In this document: one piece after another, positions 38,501 through 43,189 of the stretch
Layout: the number at the start of each line of letters is the position of its first letter
Numbering within the stretch: position 1 is the stretch's first letter
Assembly (NCBI GenBank): GCA_964036195.1
Contig: OZ038450.1
Location: 28,894,794 to 28,958,793, forward strand
Source of the DNA: Sphaerolaimus hirsutus
Taxonomy: Eukaryota; Nematoda; Chromadorea; Monhysterida; Sphaerolaimidae
DNA: 64,000 nt
Direction: 5' to 3'
Notes under the pieces: model-generated
What the model saw: the letters and a program-made list of their open reading frames with translations, nothing else
The model's database searches: none
What the model was told of the DNA's origin: nothing
Position numbers and translations under genes: made by a program

Positions 38501-39773
38501 TAATGATTTCATGCCATTTTCTCAGACACAACTTTGGAAAGACCCCAGTGCCAGTGGCAGAGGAACTAGCAAAGGCAGGGGTGGAAAATGTCGCAGTGGG
38601 TGAGTGCTTGCGCAAATTCCCTCAGTAAATTACCGAAATTTTCAGCTTTCAGAAAAATCAGTTTACATAGTCAGCTTGCACATGCCAACCATTAATGCCA
38701 AGACTAGCGATGTAAAAGCGCCATGGCGTTGGCGCTAGCGCCATAATCAAAAGCGCCATGGCGTTGGCGCTAGCGCCAAAATCATAAGCGTCATGGCGTT
38801 GGCGCTAGCGCCAAAATCAAAAGCGCCATGGCGTTGGCGCTAGCACCAAAATCAAAAGCGCCATGGCGCTTCTGGCGACCTTTCGCTCTGCGCTTGACAC
38901 CAAAGTATTTTTGCTTTTTACATTCGTCAGCCAGGACTGGCACTATGTTTTGCACCATGTAAACAAAAAATTTACGCGTATTTCAGAGTAAACGTGAATA
39001 CCCAATATCAAATCTGCATTTTGAATGGTAACTTGGGCATAAAAATTCAGGTATACCAGGCATCAATGGACTTTTGAAACCGACCGACATCAAAGAAATG
39101 TTGGCAATTGTCGGTGGCCACGCGGAGAATTTTGTCCTGGTGACAAAAATCGGAGATCTTAAATACAAAGCTGACGAAGTGTACAACAAACTGCAATGCT
39201 CTAAGTGCAATGGTGAGTAGTGTCTTTTCATTGCCAGTATAATATAGGCACGGCAATTTCTATGCAATTTACCATGTTAACTTTATCCGGACAGTGGGGC
39301 CAGTGATTTCTAAGTGTTTGGTGATAGATTTTAGACGAACACTTTTTCATGAAAATAACTGTGCCCACTCATGAAGCATCAAGTAAACTGGACAGACAGA
39401 TCGCCACACTATTAGGGTGTCAACATAAACTTTTTGGCGGAAAACGGAAACGGAAAAAAATTTGCACATGCCGGAAAACGGAAACGGAAAATTTTTTGCA
39501 CTTGCCGGAAAACGGAAACGGAAAATTTTTTGCACTTGCCGGAAAGCGGAAACGGAAAACGGAAAGTTGACACCCTACACACAATGAATGATACCATATT
39601 TTGATGAATAAGGTCACATGAAAACTGGACCAAATTCGCCCGAAGTAGATTAAATTCAAATATTCAAAAGATTCAAGGCTGTAATTCAATTCAATTCAAT
39701 TGTAAGGTGTAATGTCGCTGGAGTATATTATACATTTCATTTGTTAATTATAAATATTATTTCAGAAAGATAA
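8363..39773 (+). CDS. Secreted protein with six VWA modules (35 coding exons; whole span)
   Basis: The joined exons give 4569 nt (1522 residues plus stop) with every phase consistent. The order is: signal peptide (MAKFLLGISLLLLALIQS...), a short N-terminal stretch to about residue 71, VWA 1 (about 79-228), linker, VWA 2 (261-429), Ser/Thr linker (about 446-543), VWA 3 (549-about 745), Thr linker, VWA 4 (769-936), 190-residue Thr/Ser/Pro exon, VWA 5 (1137-1321), VWA 6 (1331-about 1515). C-x-C-D precedes modules 1, 2, 3, 4 and 6. A Cys pair follows each module except 1, which has C-x2-C in the linker exon. VWA folds bind extracellular ligands; the ligand here is unknown. It is probably an extracellular matrix, mucus or immune-type protein by architecture only. 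The MIDAS triad looks complete only in module 6. I do not recognise a named orthologue. Confidence 0.85.
9527..9600 (+). CDS. VWA gene exon 2: start of VWA 1
   Basis: Residues 72-96, 74 nt, phase 1 to 0. Encodes C-V-C-D then YIIMIDQSTEM. The MIDAS DxSxS motif is degenerate (D-Q-S-T-E). Acceptor acttttgcag, donor gtatat. Confidence 0.8.
9627..9687. repeat. hAT-beta fragment (left end)
   Basis: Starts agtggtgtaaaagtgccgc and carries ggcgct/ggcgcc words up to the gamma element. A beta right end (gcgctttttacatcacta) lies at 10383-10401 on the other side, so this is probably one beta element split by a gamma insertion. I found no clean outer duplication. Confidence 0.5.
9688..10263. mobile_element. 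hAT-gamma MITE
   Basis: Left terminus CAGTGTAGTTAAAAGTAC, right terminus the complement of GTACTTTTTACAACTG, with arrays of agtatacgtaaa. Same family as 4012-4516. No exact 8-bp duplication was found. Confidence 0.65.
9854..9982. mobile_element. Small insert in a gamma element, retroelement-like
   Basis: Interrupts the gamma element at 9688-10263. It is bracketed by TGAGT (9849-9853 and 9983-9987) and starts catcaaatcaaatcaaatca, a short tandem tail like the 3' ends of some non-LTR elements, followed by a GC-richer stretch. 129 bp, no coding. Confidence 0.4.
10283..10401. repeat. hAT-beta fragment (right end)
   Basis: GGCGCC/GGCGCT-rich, ending ggcgctttttacatcacta. It lies in the intron 60 bp before exon 3 of the VWA gene. 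Confidence 0.55.
10460..10647 (+). CDS. VWA gene exon 3: middle of VWA 1
   Basis: Residues 97-158, phase 0 to 2. Carries the helix 1 / strand 2 signature THIGAVGFSNRVNIFLNL. The donor is gtttgt, weak but required: reading on hits a stop at 10667, while the join restores a continuous module. Confidence 0.75.
11394..11512. mobile_element. TA-1 MITE, short
   Basis: CCGTATTTCCTCCCAATCCC at the left, GAGGTAATACGG at the right, TA on both sides, C/G runs inside. It lies 49 bp before exon 4 of the VWA gene. Confidence 0.7.
11562..11638 (+). CDS. VWA gene exon 4: VWA 1
   Basis: Residues 159-184, phase 2 to 1. Encodes HTDGVDPTHSAQVLRQDFKL then the hydrophobic strand PIILV. The usual Asp-Gly after this strand is absent, so the third MIDAS ligand is missing. 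Confidence 0.75.
11887..12017 (+). CDS. VWA gene exon 5: end of VWA 1
   Basis: Residues 185-228, phase 1 to 0. Contains GVPTPSSMVPSTAFKEFYAI and the C-terminal helix ending KLQ. Donor gtaaat. The inverted duplication begins within 20 bp downstream. Confidence 0.8.
12873..12948 (+). CDS. VWA gene exon 6: short Thr linker
   Basis: Residues 229-253, 76 nt, phase 0 to 1. Encodes PLLPCYGCSLHTSTTQA followed by five Thr. It was inferred because exon 5 ends in phase 0 and the next exon needs phase 1; this is the piece that fits both. The same exon is conserved in the inverted copy at 62546-62621 with one synonymous change. Confidence 0.75.
13147..13220 (+). CDS. VWA gene exon 7: start of VWA 2
   Basis: Residues 254-278, 74 nt like exon 2, phase 1 to 0. 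Encodes YTGCECDFYIVLEDSERLGE. Donor gtgagt. Confidence 0.85.
13280..14306. mobile_element. hAT-epsilon element with a proven empty site
   Basis: 1027 bp. Starts CAGGGTTGGCAAAATCTC and ends AAAACCAACCCTG, flanked by an exact 8-bp duplication ATCGTAAC (13272-13279 and 14307-14314). The inverted copy of this region (around 62210-62240) has no element here, only the uninterrupted ataatcgta, so the insertion followed the duplication. Internal A/T arrays (aaaataaaataaaatgg) and inverted repeats of aaacataagatt. No transposase. Confidence 0.93.
14853..15043 (+). CDS. VWA gene exon 8: VWA 2
   Basis: Residues 279-341, phase 0 to 2. Carries the strand 2 signature DIKIGVLTYGKAPVAYFDL and ends at VNWAT. 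Duplicated at 60994-61184 (minus) with three substitutions. Confidence 0.85.
15133..15282. repeat. Short palindromic repeat (CACACTAGTTTTC ends)
   Basis: gcgcacactagttttcaacc at the left and gaaaactagtgtgtgggcac at the right with an internal dyad tcaactgcagttga. Related copies at 45836-46030 and, within the duplication, 60768-60910. Probably a small MITE. Confidence 0.6.
15328..15405 (+). CDS. VWA gene exon 9: VWA 2
   Basis: Residues 342-367, phase 2 to 2. Encodes SLAYVQQDLVMSARPRQ then TVFMFLKG, the position of the usual DG. Asp is replaced by Lys. Confidence 0.85.
15463..15859. mobile_element. TA-1 MITE
   Basis: CCGTATTACCTCGAAATACC ... GACGTAATACGG, flanked by TA. Contains several internal G-runs with gaggggg words. 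Present also in the inverted copy at 60185-60575. Sits between VWA exons 9 and 10. Confidence 0.8.
15879..16062 (+). CDS. VWA gene exon 10: end of VWA 2
   Basis: Residues 368-429, phase 2 to 0. Encodes TEEDTTAAERAIDTLKSMGV, then NIIILSLDAS and FINVKSPSELKPALEDK. The inverted duplicate breaks inside the homologue of this exon. Confidence 0.85.
16075..16680. other. Intron sequence without recognised element
   Basis: AT-rich. From 16440 it holds a loose repetition of gattttctgagatt and aaatttttga words, perhaps an old decayed repeat. No gene. Confidence 0.4.
16732..16912 (+). CDS. VWA gene exon 11: Ser/Thr linker
   Basis: Residues 430-489, phase 0 to 1. Starts LDAMLTSCHQSDCFPAS and then is almost pure Ser/Thr with Pro and Lys. 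Donor gttggt is non-consensus but phase-correct. Confidence 0.75.
17538..17699 (+). CDS. VWA gene exon 12: Ser/Thr linker
   Basis: Residues 490-543, phase 1 to 1. Starts GTATSSAST; a 15-bp unit (tcaagcgcgtcaact) repeats about three times, then a Ser tract and TTPSTTPISTTLPPGG. Likely O-glycosylated if secreted (inference). Confidence 0.8.
18116..18183 (+). CDS. VWA gene exon 13: start of VWA 3
   Basis: Residues 544-566, phase 1 to 0. Encodes ECECDIVFMMETTSRS. The first MIDAS Asp is replaced by Glu. The hAT-alpha copy 2 sits 51 bp downstream in the intron. Confidence 0.8.
18235..19163. mobile_element. hAT-alpha MITE, copy 2
   Basis: 929 bp, nearly identical to 314-1247. Exact 8-bp duplication ATCAGGTG (18227-18234 and 19164-19171). 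Termini TAGTGATGTTAAAGGCACC and complement of GGTGCCTTTACATCACTA. It lies in the VWA intron between exons 13 and 14. The low divergence of the two copies implies recent mobility. Confidence 0.93.
19173..19384. repeat. Foldback with CAGTTCCGCAAAATGAGA ends
   Basis: Begins cagttccgcaaaatgagaag next to the alpha duplication and closes with ttctcactttgcggaactgg. The arms repeat aagtgaaatggca. Related foldbacks at 24347-24601 and 34546-34800. Confidence 0.65.
19647..19749 (+). CDS. VWA gene exon 14: VWA 3
   Basis: Residues 567-600, phase 0 to 1. Encodes IILWVADVVRFLGVSPTK then MHIGAVTYAEGITKKI. Confidence 0.8.
19895..20144. mobile_element. TA-2 MITE (TACTC ends), copy 1
   Basis: 250 bp from TACTCCAGTTACTTTACACC to ...CATGTCAGCCGAGTA, flanked by TA. 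The same 243-250 bp unit occurs at 26866-27110, 32770-33012 and 42185-42432. Non-coding. Confidence 0.82.
20202..21842. mobile_element. hAT-beta element, 1641 bp
   Basis: Left end TAGTGATGGAAAAAGCGCC, right end complement of GGCGCTTTTCCATCACTA, exact 8-bp duplication GTCGTAGG (20194-20201 and 21843-21850). Both termini carry dense GGCGCC/GGCGCT arrays of about 200 bp; the AT-rich middle contains a TA-1 element (20753-21203). No transposase frame is visible. It lies in the VWA intron between exons 14 and 15. Confidence 0.9.
20753..21203. mobile_element. TA-1 MITE nested in hAT-beta
   Basis: CCGTATTTCCTCGAAATACC ... GAGGAAATACGG with TA on both sides. Its sequence closely matches the interrupted copy beside the N gap at 51609. 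Confidence 0.8.
21953..22046 (+). CDS. VWA gene exon 15: VWA 3
   Basis: Residues 601-631, phase 1 to 2. Encodes LNQYTSDPWAIADAITDLEF and GGKADSN. Donor gtacgt. Confidence 0.78.
22327..22466. mobile_element. TA-1 MITE
   Basis: 140 bp, CCGTATTTCCTCGAAATACC to GAGAAAATACGG, TA-flanked. Located 82 bp before VWA exon 16. Confidence 0.75.
22549..22635 (+). CDS. VWA gene exon 16: VWA 3
   Basis: Residues 632-660, phase 2 to 2. Encodes GLAEAAMLINGAGGRKNARK and the strand FIVDIAHG. Confidence 0.8.
23012..23272. mobile_element. TA-1 MITE
   Basis: 261 bp, CCGTATTTCCTCGAATTACC to GAGGAAATACGG, TA-flanked. Closely related, in opposite orientation, to 33693-33934. Confidence 0.75.
23577..23750 (+). CDS. 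VWA gene exon 17: VWA 3
   Basis: Residues 661-718, phase 2 to 2. Encodes IKSEIEKSGGGIIVLGVPTP and MVGMASDTSAV. The GVPTP segment matches exon 5, so modules 1 and 3 share it. Donor gttagt. Confidence 0.8.
23968..24638. repeat. Nested foldback cluster
   Basis: Outer arms: cgcacactagttgacacaca at the left and gttaactagtgtgtgggc at the right. Inside lie a GGCAGTCCCAAGCCCTGTAA foldback (about 24001-24189), a palindrome on gcagagcgatct/agatcgctctgc (24190-24345) and a CTAGTTCCGCAAAATGAGA foldback (24347-24601). At least four inverted-repeat units are packed or nested in 670 bp of the intron before VWA exon 18. Confidence 0.6.
24733..24860 (+). CDS. VWA gene exon 18: end of VWA 3 and Thr linker
   Basis: Residues 719-761, phase 2 to 1. 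Encodes VPRVESLYFETPVLYHIMSP, the C-x4-C pair CNPDTC and a Thr tract. It is much richer in G and C at third positions than neighbouring exons. The polypyrimidine tract is a C run. Confidence 0.78.
24902..25246. repeat. Two adjacent foldbacks with CCCTGTAAAATG ends
   Basis: Each unit starts cc(a)g(a)ccctgtaaaatgtaaa and ends ttttacagggtccggg or similar. Related sequence at 7490-7545, 28716-28880 and 41880-41950. Short MITE family of unknown type. Confidence 0.55.
25264..26862. mobile_element. hAT-gamma element interrupted by an LTR-like insert
   Basis: Left end CATAGTTGTTAAAACGTA, right end complement of TACTTTTAACAACTCTG. The left duplication is GTACCCAG (25256-25263). The right one is also GTACCCAG, but it is split: G-TA, then the TA-2 element 26866-27110, then TA-CCCAG. 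Removing TA-2 with one TA restores the exact 8-bp duplication. Internally, 25364-26465 is a second insertion. Confidence 0.85.
25364..26465. mobile_element. Candidate solo LTR
   Basis: 1102 bp, starts TGTAAAATAATACGG, ends ...ATGTTACACA, and is bracketed by ACTCA/ACTCG (4 of 5 identical). It interrupts a gamma element whose sequence resumes on both sides (ggtactc ... actcgcttttacgtatac). TG...CA ends, size, AT-rich start and a GC-rich stretch near 26150-26200 fit a long terminal repeat. No gag or pol. The short open frame at 25924 matches nothing I know. Confidence 0.5.
26866..27110. mobile_element. TA-2 MITE, copy 2
   Basis: 245 bp, TACTCTAGTTACTTTACACC to CATGTCCGTCGAGTA, flanked by TA. 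It landed inside the target-site duplication of the gamma element. Confidence 0.88.
27278..27351 (+). CDS. VWA gene exon 19: start of VWA 4
   Basis: Residues 762-786, 74 nt, phase 1 to 0. Encodes CKCDFYFVLDSSATV, with MIDAS D-S-S-A-T one residue off consensus. Donor gttagt. Confidence 0.82.
27550..28167. mobile_element. TA-3 MITE (GTCGACAAGTCC family), copy 1
   Basis: 618 bp. Ends ATTGAGGCGTCCAATTCT and complement of AGAATTAGACGTCTCAAT, flanked by TA. The interior repeats gtcgacaagtcc. Second copy at 50960-51606. Confidence 0.8.
28320..28516 (+). CDS. VWA gene exon 20: VWA 4
   Basis: Residues 787-851, phase 0 to 2. Encodes MKRFMEVFFRDTQYNIDPN then FVRVGGVDYSTSVVDFFPV and LNTGNVKR. The Met at its start is internal. 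Confidence 0.85.
29127..29207 (+). CDS. VWA gene exon 21: VWA 4
   Basis: Residues 852-878, phase 2 to 2. Encodes SALEQIGKMESQHPAPGHK then AIILFYDGR; the Asp-Gly of the third MIDAS position is present. Confidence 0.85.
29480..29651 (+). CDS. VWA gene exon 22: end of VWA 4
   Basis: Residues 879-936, phase 2 to 0. Encodes ALAQQFQHEQWLIIVFQIG and DLAGKSGYPIGVDTCYDLPS. Confidence 0.82.
30336..30905 (+). CDS. VWA gene exon 23: mucin-like Thr/Ser/Pro linker
   Basis: Residues 937-1126, 570 nt, phase 0 to 0. Starts FSLAKILPCNPSECPGTTTT, the Cys pair closing module 4, then about 165 residues of TTTSTTPS-type repeats. At DNA level this is a tandem array of 12- and 15-bp units (agtaccacaac/agtaccacacca). 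Length is likely to vary between alleles. Extended, probably O-glycosylated spacer (inference). Confidence 0.82.
30394..30890. repeat. Coding tandem array of exon 23
   Basis: Units agtaccacaaca and agtaccacacca/g alternate about 35 times and code TSTTPSTT-type peptide. Open frames on the opposite strand here are by-products of the repeat. Confidence 0.85.
31407..31490 (+). CDS. VWA gene exon 24: start of VWA 5
   Basis: Residues 1127-1154, phase 0 to 0. Encodes TTPTPSTECPNVIFLIETSE. It lacks the C-x-C-D of the other modules, and the MIDAS Asp is Glu. Donor gtcagt. Confidence 0.75.
31767..31901 (+). CDS. VWA gene exon 25: VWA 5
   Basis: Residues 1155-1199, phase 0 to 0. Encodes MAYVREMIHKLKVSAEG then THVAVATFSTNDKRTSVLF. 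Donor gttggt. Confidence 0.8.
32278..32345 (+). CDS. VWA gene exon 26: VWA 5
   Basis: Residues 1200-1221, phase 0 to 2. Encodes DNIDYMLDNFDAHAHLGISD. Confidence 0.78.
32770..33012. mobile_element. TA-2 MITE, copy 3
   Basis: 243 bp, TACTCAAATTACTTTACACC to ATGTTCGCCGAATA, TA-flanked. Ends 40 bp before VWA exon 27. Confidence 0.8.
33053..33139 (+). CDS. VWA gene exon 27: VWA 5
   Basis: Residues 1222-1250, phase 2 to 2. Encodes GLEMVRDQIIEPSLGQKRD then TYFILVAEG, with Glu at the usual Asp-Gly position. Donor gttaga is weak; chosen because it joins in frame to the next exon. Confidence 0.72.
33461..33623 (+). CDS. VWA gene exon 28: VWA 5
   Basis: Residues 1251-1305, phase 2 to 0. Encodes FYDKAKNCCDPPFDAAADIR, then LAVAVGTAEAQRP and EMTGDKGNVYQL. 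Donor gttcgt is non-consensus; using it joins VYQL to the LTKIPERIL helix in the next exon, as the VWA fold expects. An alternative reading continues to a stop at 33656-33658. Confidence 0.72.
33693..33934. mobile_element. TA-1 MITE
   Basis: 242 bp, CCGTATTTCCTCGAAATACC to TTCGAGGAAATACAG, TA-flanked. Lies in the intron after VWA exon 28. Confidence 0.75.
34305..34365 (+). CDS. VWA gene exon 29: end of VWA 5
   Basis: Residues 1306-1325, phase 0 to 1. Encodes STGLTKIPERILSLTPCDIG, the last helix and closing Cys. Confidence 0.78.
34429..34496 (+). CDS. VWA gene exon 30: start of VWA 6
   Basis: Residues 1326-1348, 68 nt, phase 1 to 0. Encodes GCVCDLYFVIDMSESVEKSG. D-M-S-E-S is a full MIDAS DxSxS motif, the only perfect one in the protein. 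Confidence 0.85.
34546..34800. repeat. Foldback rich in agaagtgaaatg
   Basis: AGTTCCGCAAGCGG at the left and imperfect inverted copies of aagtgagaagtg/cacttctcactt between. Third member of the family at 19173-19384. Confidence 0.5.
34842..35035 (+). CDS. VWA gene exon 31: VWA 6
   Basis: Residues 1349-1412, phase 0 to 2. Encodes FIENIIDNYGSKMSRSKVQI then GLVIFNDIVVYHALPG and QTGDTNTS, which supplies the MIDAS Thr. Confidence 0.85.
35271..36599. mobile_element. TA-4 long-inverted-repeat element
   Basis: 1329 bp. Starts AACAGCGTTCGGATCAGGTC and ends with its complement (GACCTGATCCGAACGCTGTT), flanked by TA. Arms of several hundred bases diverge by point changes; a second perfect-looking dyad occupies the centre (35870-36130). 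No transposase; the 179-codon open frame at 35353-35892 reads along one arm and the dyad. Lies in the VWA intron after exon 31. Confidence 0.82.
36775..37106. mobile_element. TA-1 MITE
   Basis: 332 bp, CCGTATTTGCTTGAATAGTA to TTCAAGCAAATACGG, TA-flanked. More TA-1-like debris lies at 36610-36760 and 37130-37335. Confidence 0.78.
37640..37726 (+). CDS. VWA gene exon 32: VWA 6
   Basis: Residues 1413-1441, phase 2 to 2. Encodes ALLQVQADLRAVPAREGVRR then SMLLVSDGR; the MIDAS Asp-Gly is intact. Confidence 0.83.
38210..38379. mobile_element. hAT-beta MITE, short
   Basis: 170 bp. TAGTGATGTAAAAGCGCC to GGCGTTTTTGACATCACTA, with CTGAGGAC (38202-38209) against CTGAAGAC (38380-38387), 7 of 8. Interior is nearly all GGCGCC/GGCGCT. 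Confidence 0.85.
38526..38599 (+). CDS. VWA gene exon 33: VWA 6
   Basis: Residues 1442-1466, phase 2 to 1. Encodes FGKTPVPVAEELAKAGVENV. Flanked on both sides within 330 bp by short hAT-beta insertions in the introns. Confidence 0.83.
38705..38929. mobile_element. hAT-beta MITE, short
   Basis: 225 bp. TAGCGATGTAAAAGCGCC to GCTTTTTACATTCGTCA, with GCCAAGAC (38697-38704) against GCCAGGAC (38930-38937). The interior contains four tandem units of about 40 bp (aagcgccatggcgttggcgc...). Confidence 0.82.
39051..39212 (+). CDS. VWA gene exon 34: end of VWA 6
   Basis: Residues 1467-1520, phase 1 to 1. Encodes GIPGINGLLKPTDIKEMLAI, then NFVLVTKIGDLKYKADEVY and the closing pair LQCSKCN. Confidence 0.83.
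39413..39577. mobile_element. Small hAT-like MITE (CGGAAA motif)
   Basis: 165 bp. TAGGGTGTCAAC to GTTGACACCCTA, with CACACTAT (39405-39412) against CACACAAT (39578-39585). Interior is tandem cggaaaacggaaacggaaaa with ttttttgcacttgc spacers. It lies in the last intron of the VWA gene. Confidence 0.78.
39766..39773 (+). CDS. VWA gene exon 35: terminal coding exon (8 nt)
   Basis: After the acceptor tattatttcag the reading gives Glu-Arg-stop in the required phase, so the protein ends two residues after the C-S-K-C-N closure. Its short coding part makes this the least secure exon; a further linker exon elsewhere cannot be excluded. Confidence 0.5.
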
Positions 39774-39901
39774 CCAGTGACACAGATTGGAATATTCGAC
39801 AAAATTGTTGCCTGATATCATGATTCGAGTATGGTAAATTATGATCAATAATGATAGTAGAAATTCACTGCCCCAACTTTTCTGCCACCAGTATTTCTTC
39901 C

Positions 39902-39907
39902 AATAAA
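39902..39907 (+). terminator. Candidate polyadenylation signal of the VWA gene
   Basis: AATAAA 129 bp after the proposed stop codon. More copies occur near 40272 and 40322. Position fits the end of a short 3' untranslated region. Confidence 0.4.
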
Positions 39908-39919
39908 ATGACACCATAA

Positions 39920-41040
39920 ATAGTAGGTCAAGGGCCAATGTGCCTATGCAACCTAGTCAGGACCAATATTACCAAAACTGGAAAATATGTTGTGACCGTG
40001 CTAAAGTTTTCCAGAATGAATTATTTCTTGTCAGTGGGAGTTGACGGACCGTTCATTTCAGTAAACTCAAATGCTTCGGAAAAAGATTGAGGTATTAGTT
40101 TTGGAAGTTTTGGCCGTCAACTAGTGCTTTTTCGCGCATTTATAATAAGGTGCATCTTGAAAAATCATCAAACAAAATGTAATGAGTATTATCCCCTTAA
40201 AATGTTCAAATATAAACATGAAAAGCTAGTTATTTAGATAAGAATATCCATGGAAACAACAACATATATTCTGAATAAAAAGTCTGGTGTGAAATGTGGA
40301 ATTCGGTAGAATATTCTGCTCAATAAAACTTTCGATAGGCGCCATTCTATTGGAAGAAATACAGTAGATAAATATACACCAATTGAATTGAAAACATTTT
40401 GTTTTTATTTATTTTGAAGTTTCTGAGTGATGATAAATATACTGGAAGTCATTAGTGATGATAGACTGGAAGTGCCTTAGGTTTTATAAATACTTTTGCT
40501 TTGTTCACATTTGCCTTTTGTGTTTGACTTCGTTTAATAACCTTTTCTGCCTTGACTTTTGACATTTTTGACTGCCTCATTTGGAATGATGCCATAAATT
40601 ATTATTTACTACTTTTACGTACATTATCGTATGTTTACAGTCCATTTCATGGCAAAACTTTATAAAAATACATTCAGGCGTTCTGTCTAATATTTACATA
40701 TTATCAAATGCCATTATTTTGATCTACTCAATTTTTTCGTTATTTAGAATAATTCTTCACAAATATCTCAGCGAGATTGAAAGGACACTGGATCAACGAC
40801 GGAAAAAACACAGAAATTGAACACAGAAACTCATTGAGTTTCTGCATTTTTGTTTTACACAGAAACACGGAAACTCAATAATTTTGAAAAACTCAAAACT
40901 CAAATGAGTTTTTTATTGGAGAACACGGAAACACAGAAACACGGAAACACAGAAAAGTTTTATGAGTTTTTCTTTGAGGAATCATGTGCTGTGTTTGAAT
41001 GAACAAAATAAGGAATGTGCATTTGATCAGTGGTCACCAG
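39920..41040. other. Intergenic, no gene seen
   Basis: AT-rich. 40800-40960 carries repeated acacagaaac/ggaaacacaga words that return as aaaaactcaaaacacag near 42050-42150. Otherwise nothing recognised. Confidence 0.5.
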
Positions 41041-41079
41041 TAATTTTGTCTTGATAGATAGTACTATTAATAGACAGTG

Positions 41080-41640
41080 ATAGATAAATAAATCGCTGGC
41101 CGATATTGGGGCTACACCCAGCCTCGCTCCCAGGGGTTTAGTAGGGGGGGTTGGGGGGGGGGGTTACCCCCCCCCCCAAAATCCGCCAGCTATCTATCTA
41201 TCCCGGATGCCCGCTCAGCTATCTATCTATCCCGGAGGCAAAGTTTTCGGCTACTATCCCATAACCCCCCCCCCCCAAATCGTCCAGCTTTCTATCTATC
41301 TGGAGCGATTTTTGAAAATTTTTAGCCAATTTTCACTCAAAATCGCTAATTTTCGTACTTTTTTATAGTTTTTTGCCTTTAAAATCGCTAGTTCATGTTC
41401 ATTATCGCCTATTTTGGCTATATATGTGCTTATATAGTTATTTTTAGCTAATTTTCACCTACTTTTTGCGATTTTTTCCCCTTTTCTTCCTTCTATACCT
41501 CGGAAAGCCCTTTATATTGAACCCCCGCGAACCCCCCCCCCCCCAAAAAAAAAAAATTGTCAGCTATCTATCCTTCCGGAGGAGCGATTTGCTATCTATA
41601 TGAACCCCCGCGGGGGTCTAAATCTACAAAACCCCTGCTC
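41080..41640. repeat. Low-complexity repeat with agctatctatctat words
   Basis: Alternating C-runs, G-runs and copies of (c)agctatctatctatccc. Similar sequence at 16980-17050 and 46690-46860. Partly inverted; possibly decayed transposon ends. Confidence 0.5.
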
Positions 41641-42184
41641 GCCCCCCATTGAAGACCCCTGTGTTCGATTTTGTAGACGATGTGGACATGTTGTTGATTT
41701 TTGTGGTGCTTTTTCCTACATTTGAATGTGCAGGTTGGTACAGTGTACAGGTATGGTGATGTAGATGTTGATATGGTATCAATCAGTCGCATCAGTATCA
41801 ATCGCAGTCCCTGTGAAATTTCATGTGAAGTGTGAACAGTAAAGTGAAATGTCATCAAAAATCCCAAATACATAGTTAAAAACTTAAATTTGACATTTTA
41901 CATGACTGTTTACATTTTTCAGCACATCTTACAGGATCTTTGAGTGCCCCCTGAACATGCTCAAAGTAATTTTTTATGAGAAAACTACTGCTTTTGCATC
42001 GAAGCATTGCATTTGGGTAAAAACCTGCATTTGATGAAAAAACTCGAGTTTTCTCCAAAAACACAGAAATAAAAACAGAGTTACTCAAGTTTTTCTTGCA
42101 AAAAAACTCAAAACACAGGTTATCAATTTATAAAAACTCAAAACACAGAAAATGCTTGTTAAGAGAACTTCACTGCACTGGATA

Positions 42185-42432
42185 TACTCCAGTCACTTTA
42201 CACCCTACCCTGCACGCGTGGTTCCTGTTGGAAGCGTGCCAACTTTTTTTACGCATGCAATTTTCATAAAAAGTTGAAAAAGTCATCGTTGTTATAACGC
42301 TATACGTTAACTCATTCACAACGATGATTTTCTTCATCTTTCACACAAAAATCGCATGCTTTATCATCATTGGCACGCTTCCAACGAGAGACATAAGTCA
42401 GTGCGAGGGCAGAGTATCATGTCCTCAGAGTA
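42185..42432. mobile_element. TA-2 MITE, copy 4
   Basis: 248 bp, TACTCCAGTCACTTTACACC to CATGTCCTCAGAGTA, TA-flanked. Confidence 0.82.
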
Positions 42433-42810
42433 TACTACAGTGATGAGAAACGTTGGGGGGAGGGTCGGTTAAACAATGAGTTAAAAATTTGAATCTTTTT
42501 TTCTTAACAAAATACGCAGCGTAAAAGTGAAAAAATACTTTACGTTTTCTGTACTCAGCCGTGAGTAAAAAAAATACTCAACGTTTACGTTTACTTTGAA
42601 AAAAGTTCAATACTTTTTGCAACCGTTTTGGAGTGCATGATCATGACTTAATGCCGTATAATCCAAGCGGCGCCAGCTTTGCTCAAAGCGTGAAAAAAAA
42701 GAAGCGCGCAGCAAAAAGAGTGCAAATTGCGCGATACAACGTGGTTTTAAGAGTTTTGCAAAAACAGTTCAAACAAAAATAACTATCCGGAAAATTTATA
42801 AAAAAATCTA

Positions 42811-43189
42811 CCGTATTAGCTCAAAATTTTCCCATGGAGGTTTATTACTTCGCCAGCAAAATTTGAGGGGGGTTAATTCGAGGGCGAGGTTTATTCGAGG
42901 GGGGGGTTATTATTTCGTCAGAAATTTCGTAAGGATCGTAGTAAAAAGTAGGCACTTGCGTACACAAAACAGGTAATAAATGTGTCCAGACGGGGTATAT
43001 TTGGACATAAAAACGTAGCTAGCTACACAAACTAGTCTGTGTAGCTGCAATGCAAATTAGCAGTAATATACATCATGTACATTGTATACATGACGTATTT
43101 ATTACGTTTATGACGAAGGGGGGGGTTATTATTTACCCAGCCCATTTTGAGGGGGGTAACTCGAGGGGGGGTAATTAGAGGTAATACGG
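42811..43189. mobile_element. TA-1 MITE
   Basis: 379 bp, CCGTATTAGCTC to GAGGTAATACGG, TA-flanked. Shares its interior (gtacattg..catgacgtattta) with 44655-44990 and 63045-63486. Confidence 0.75.
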
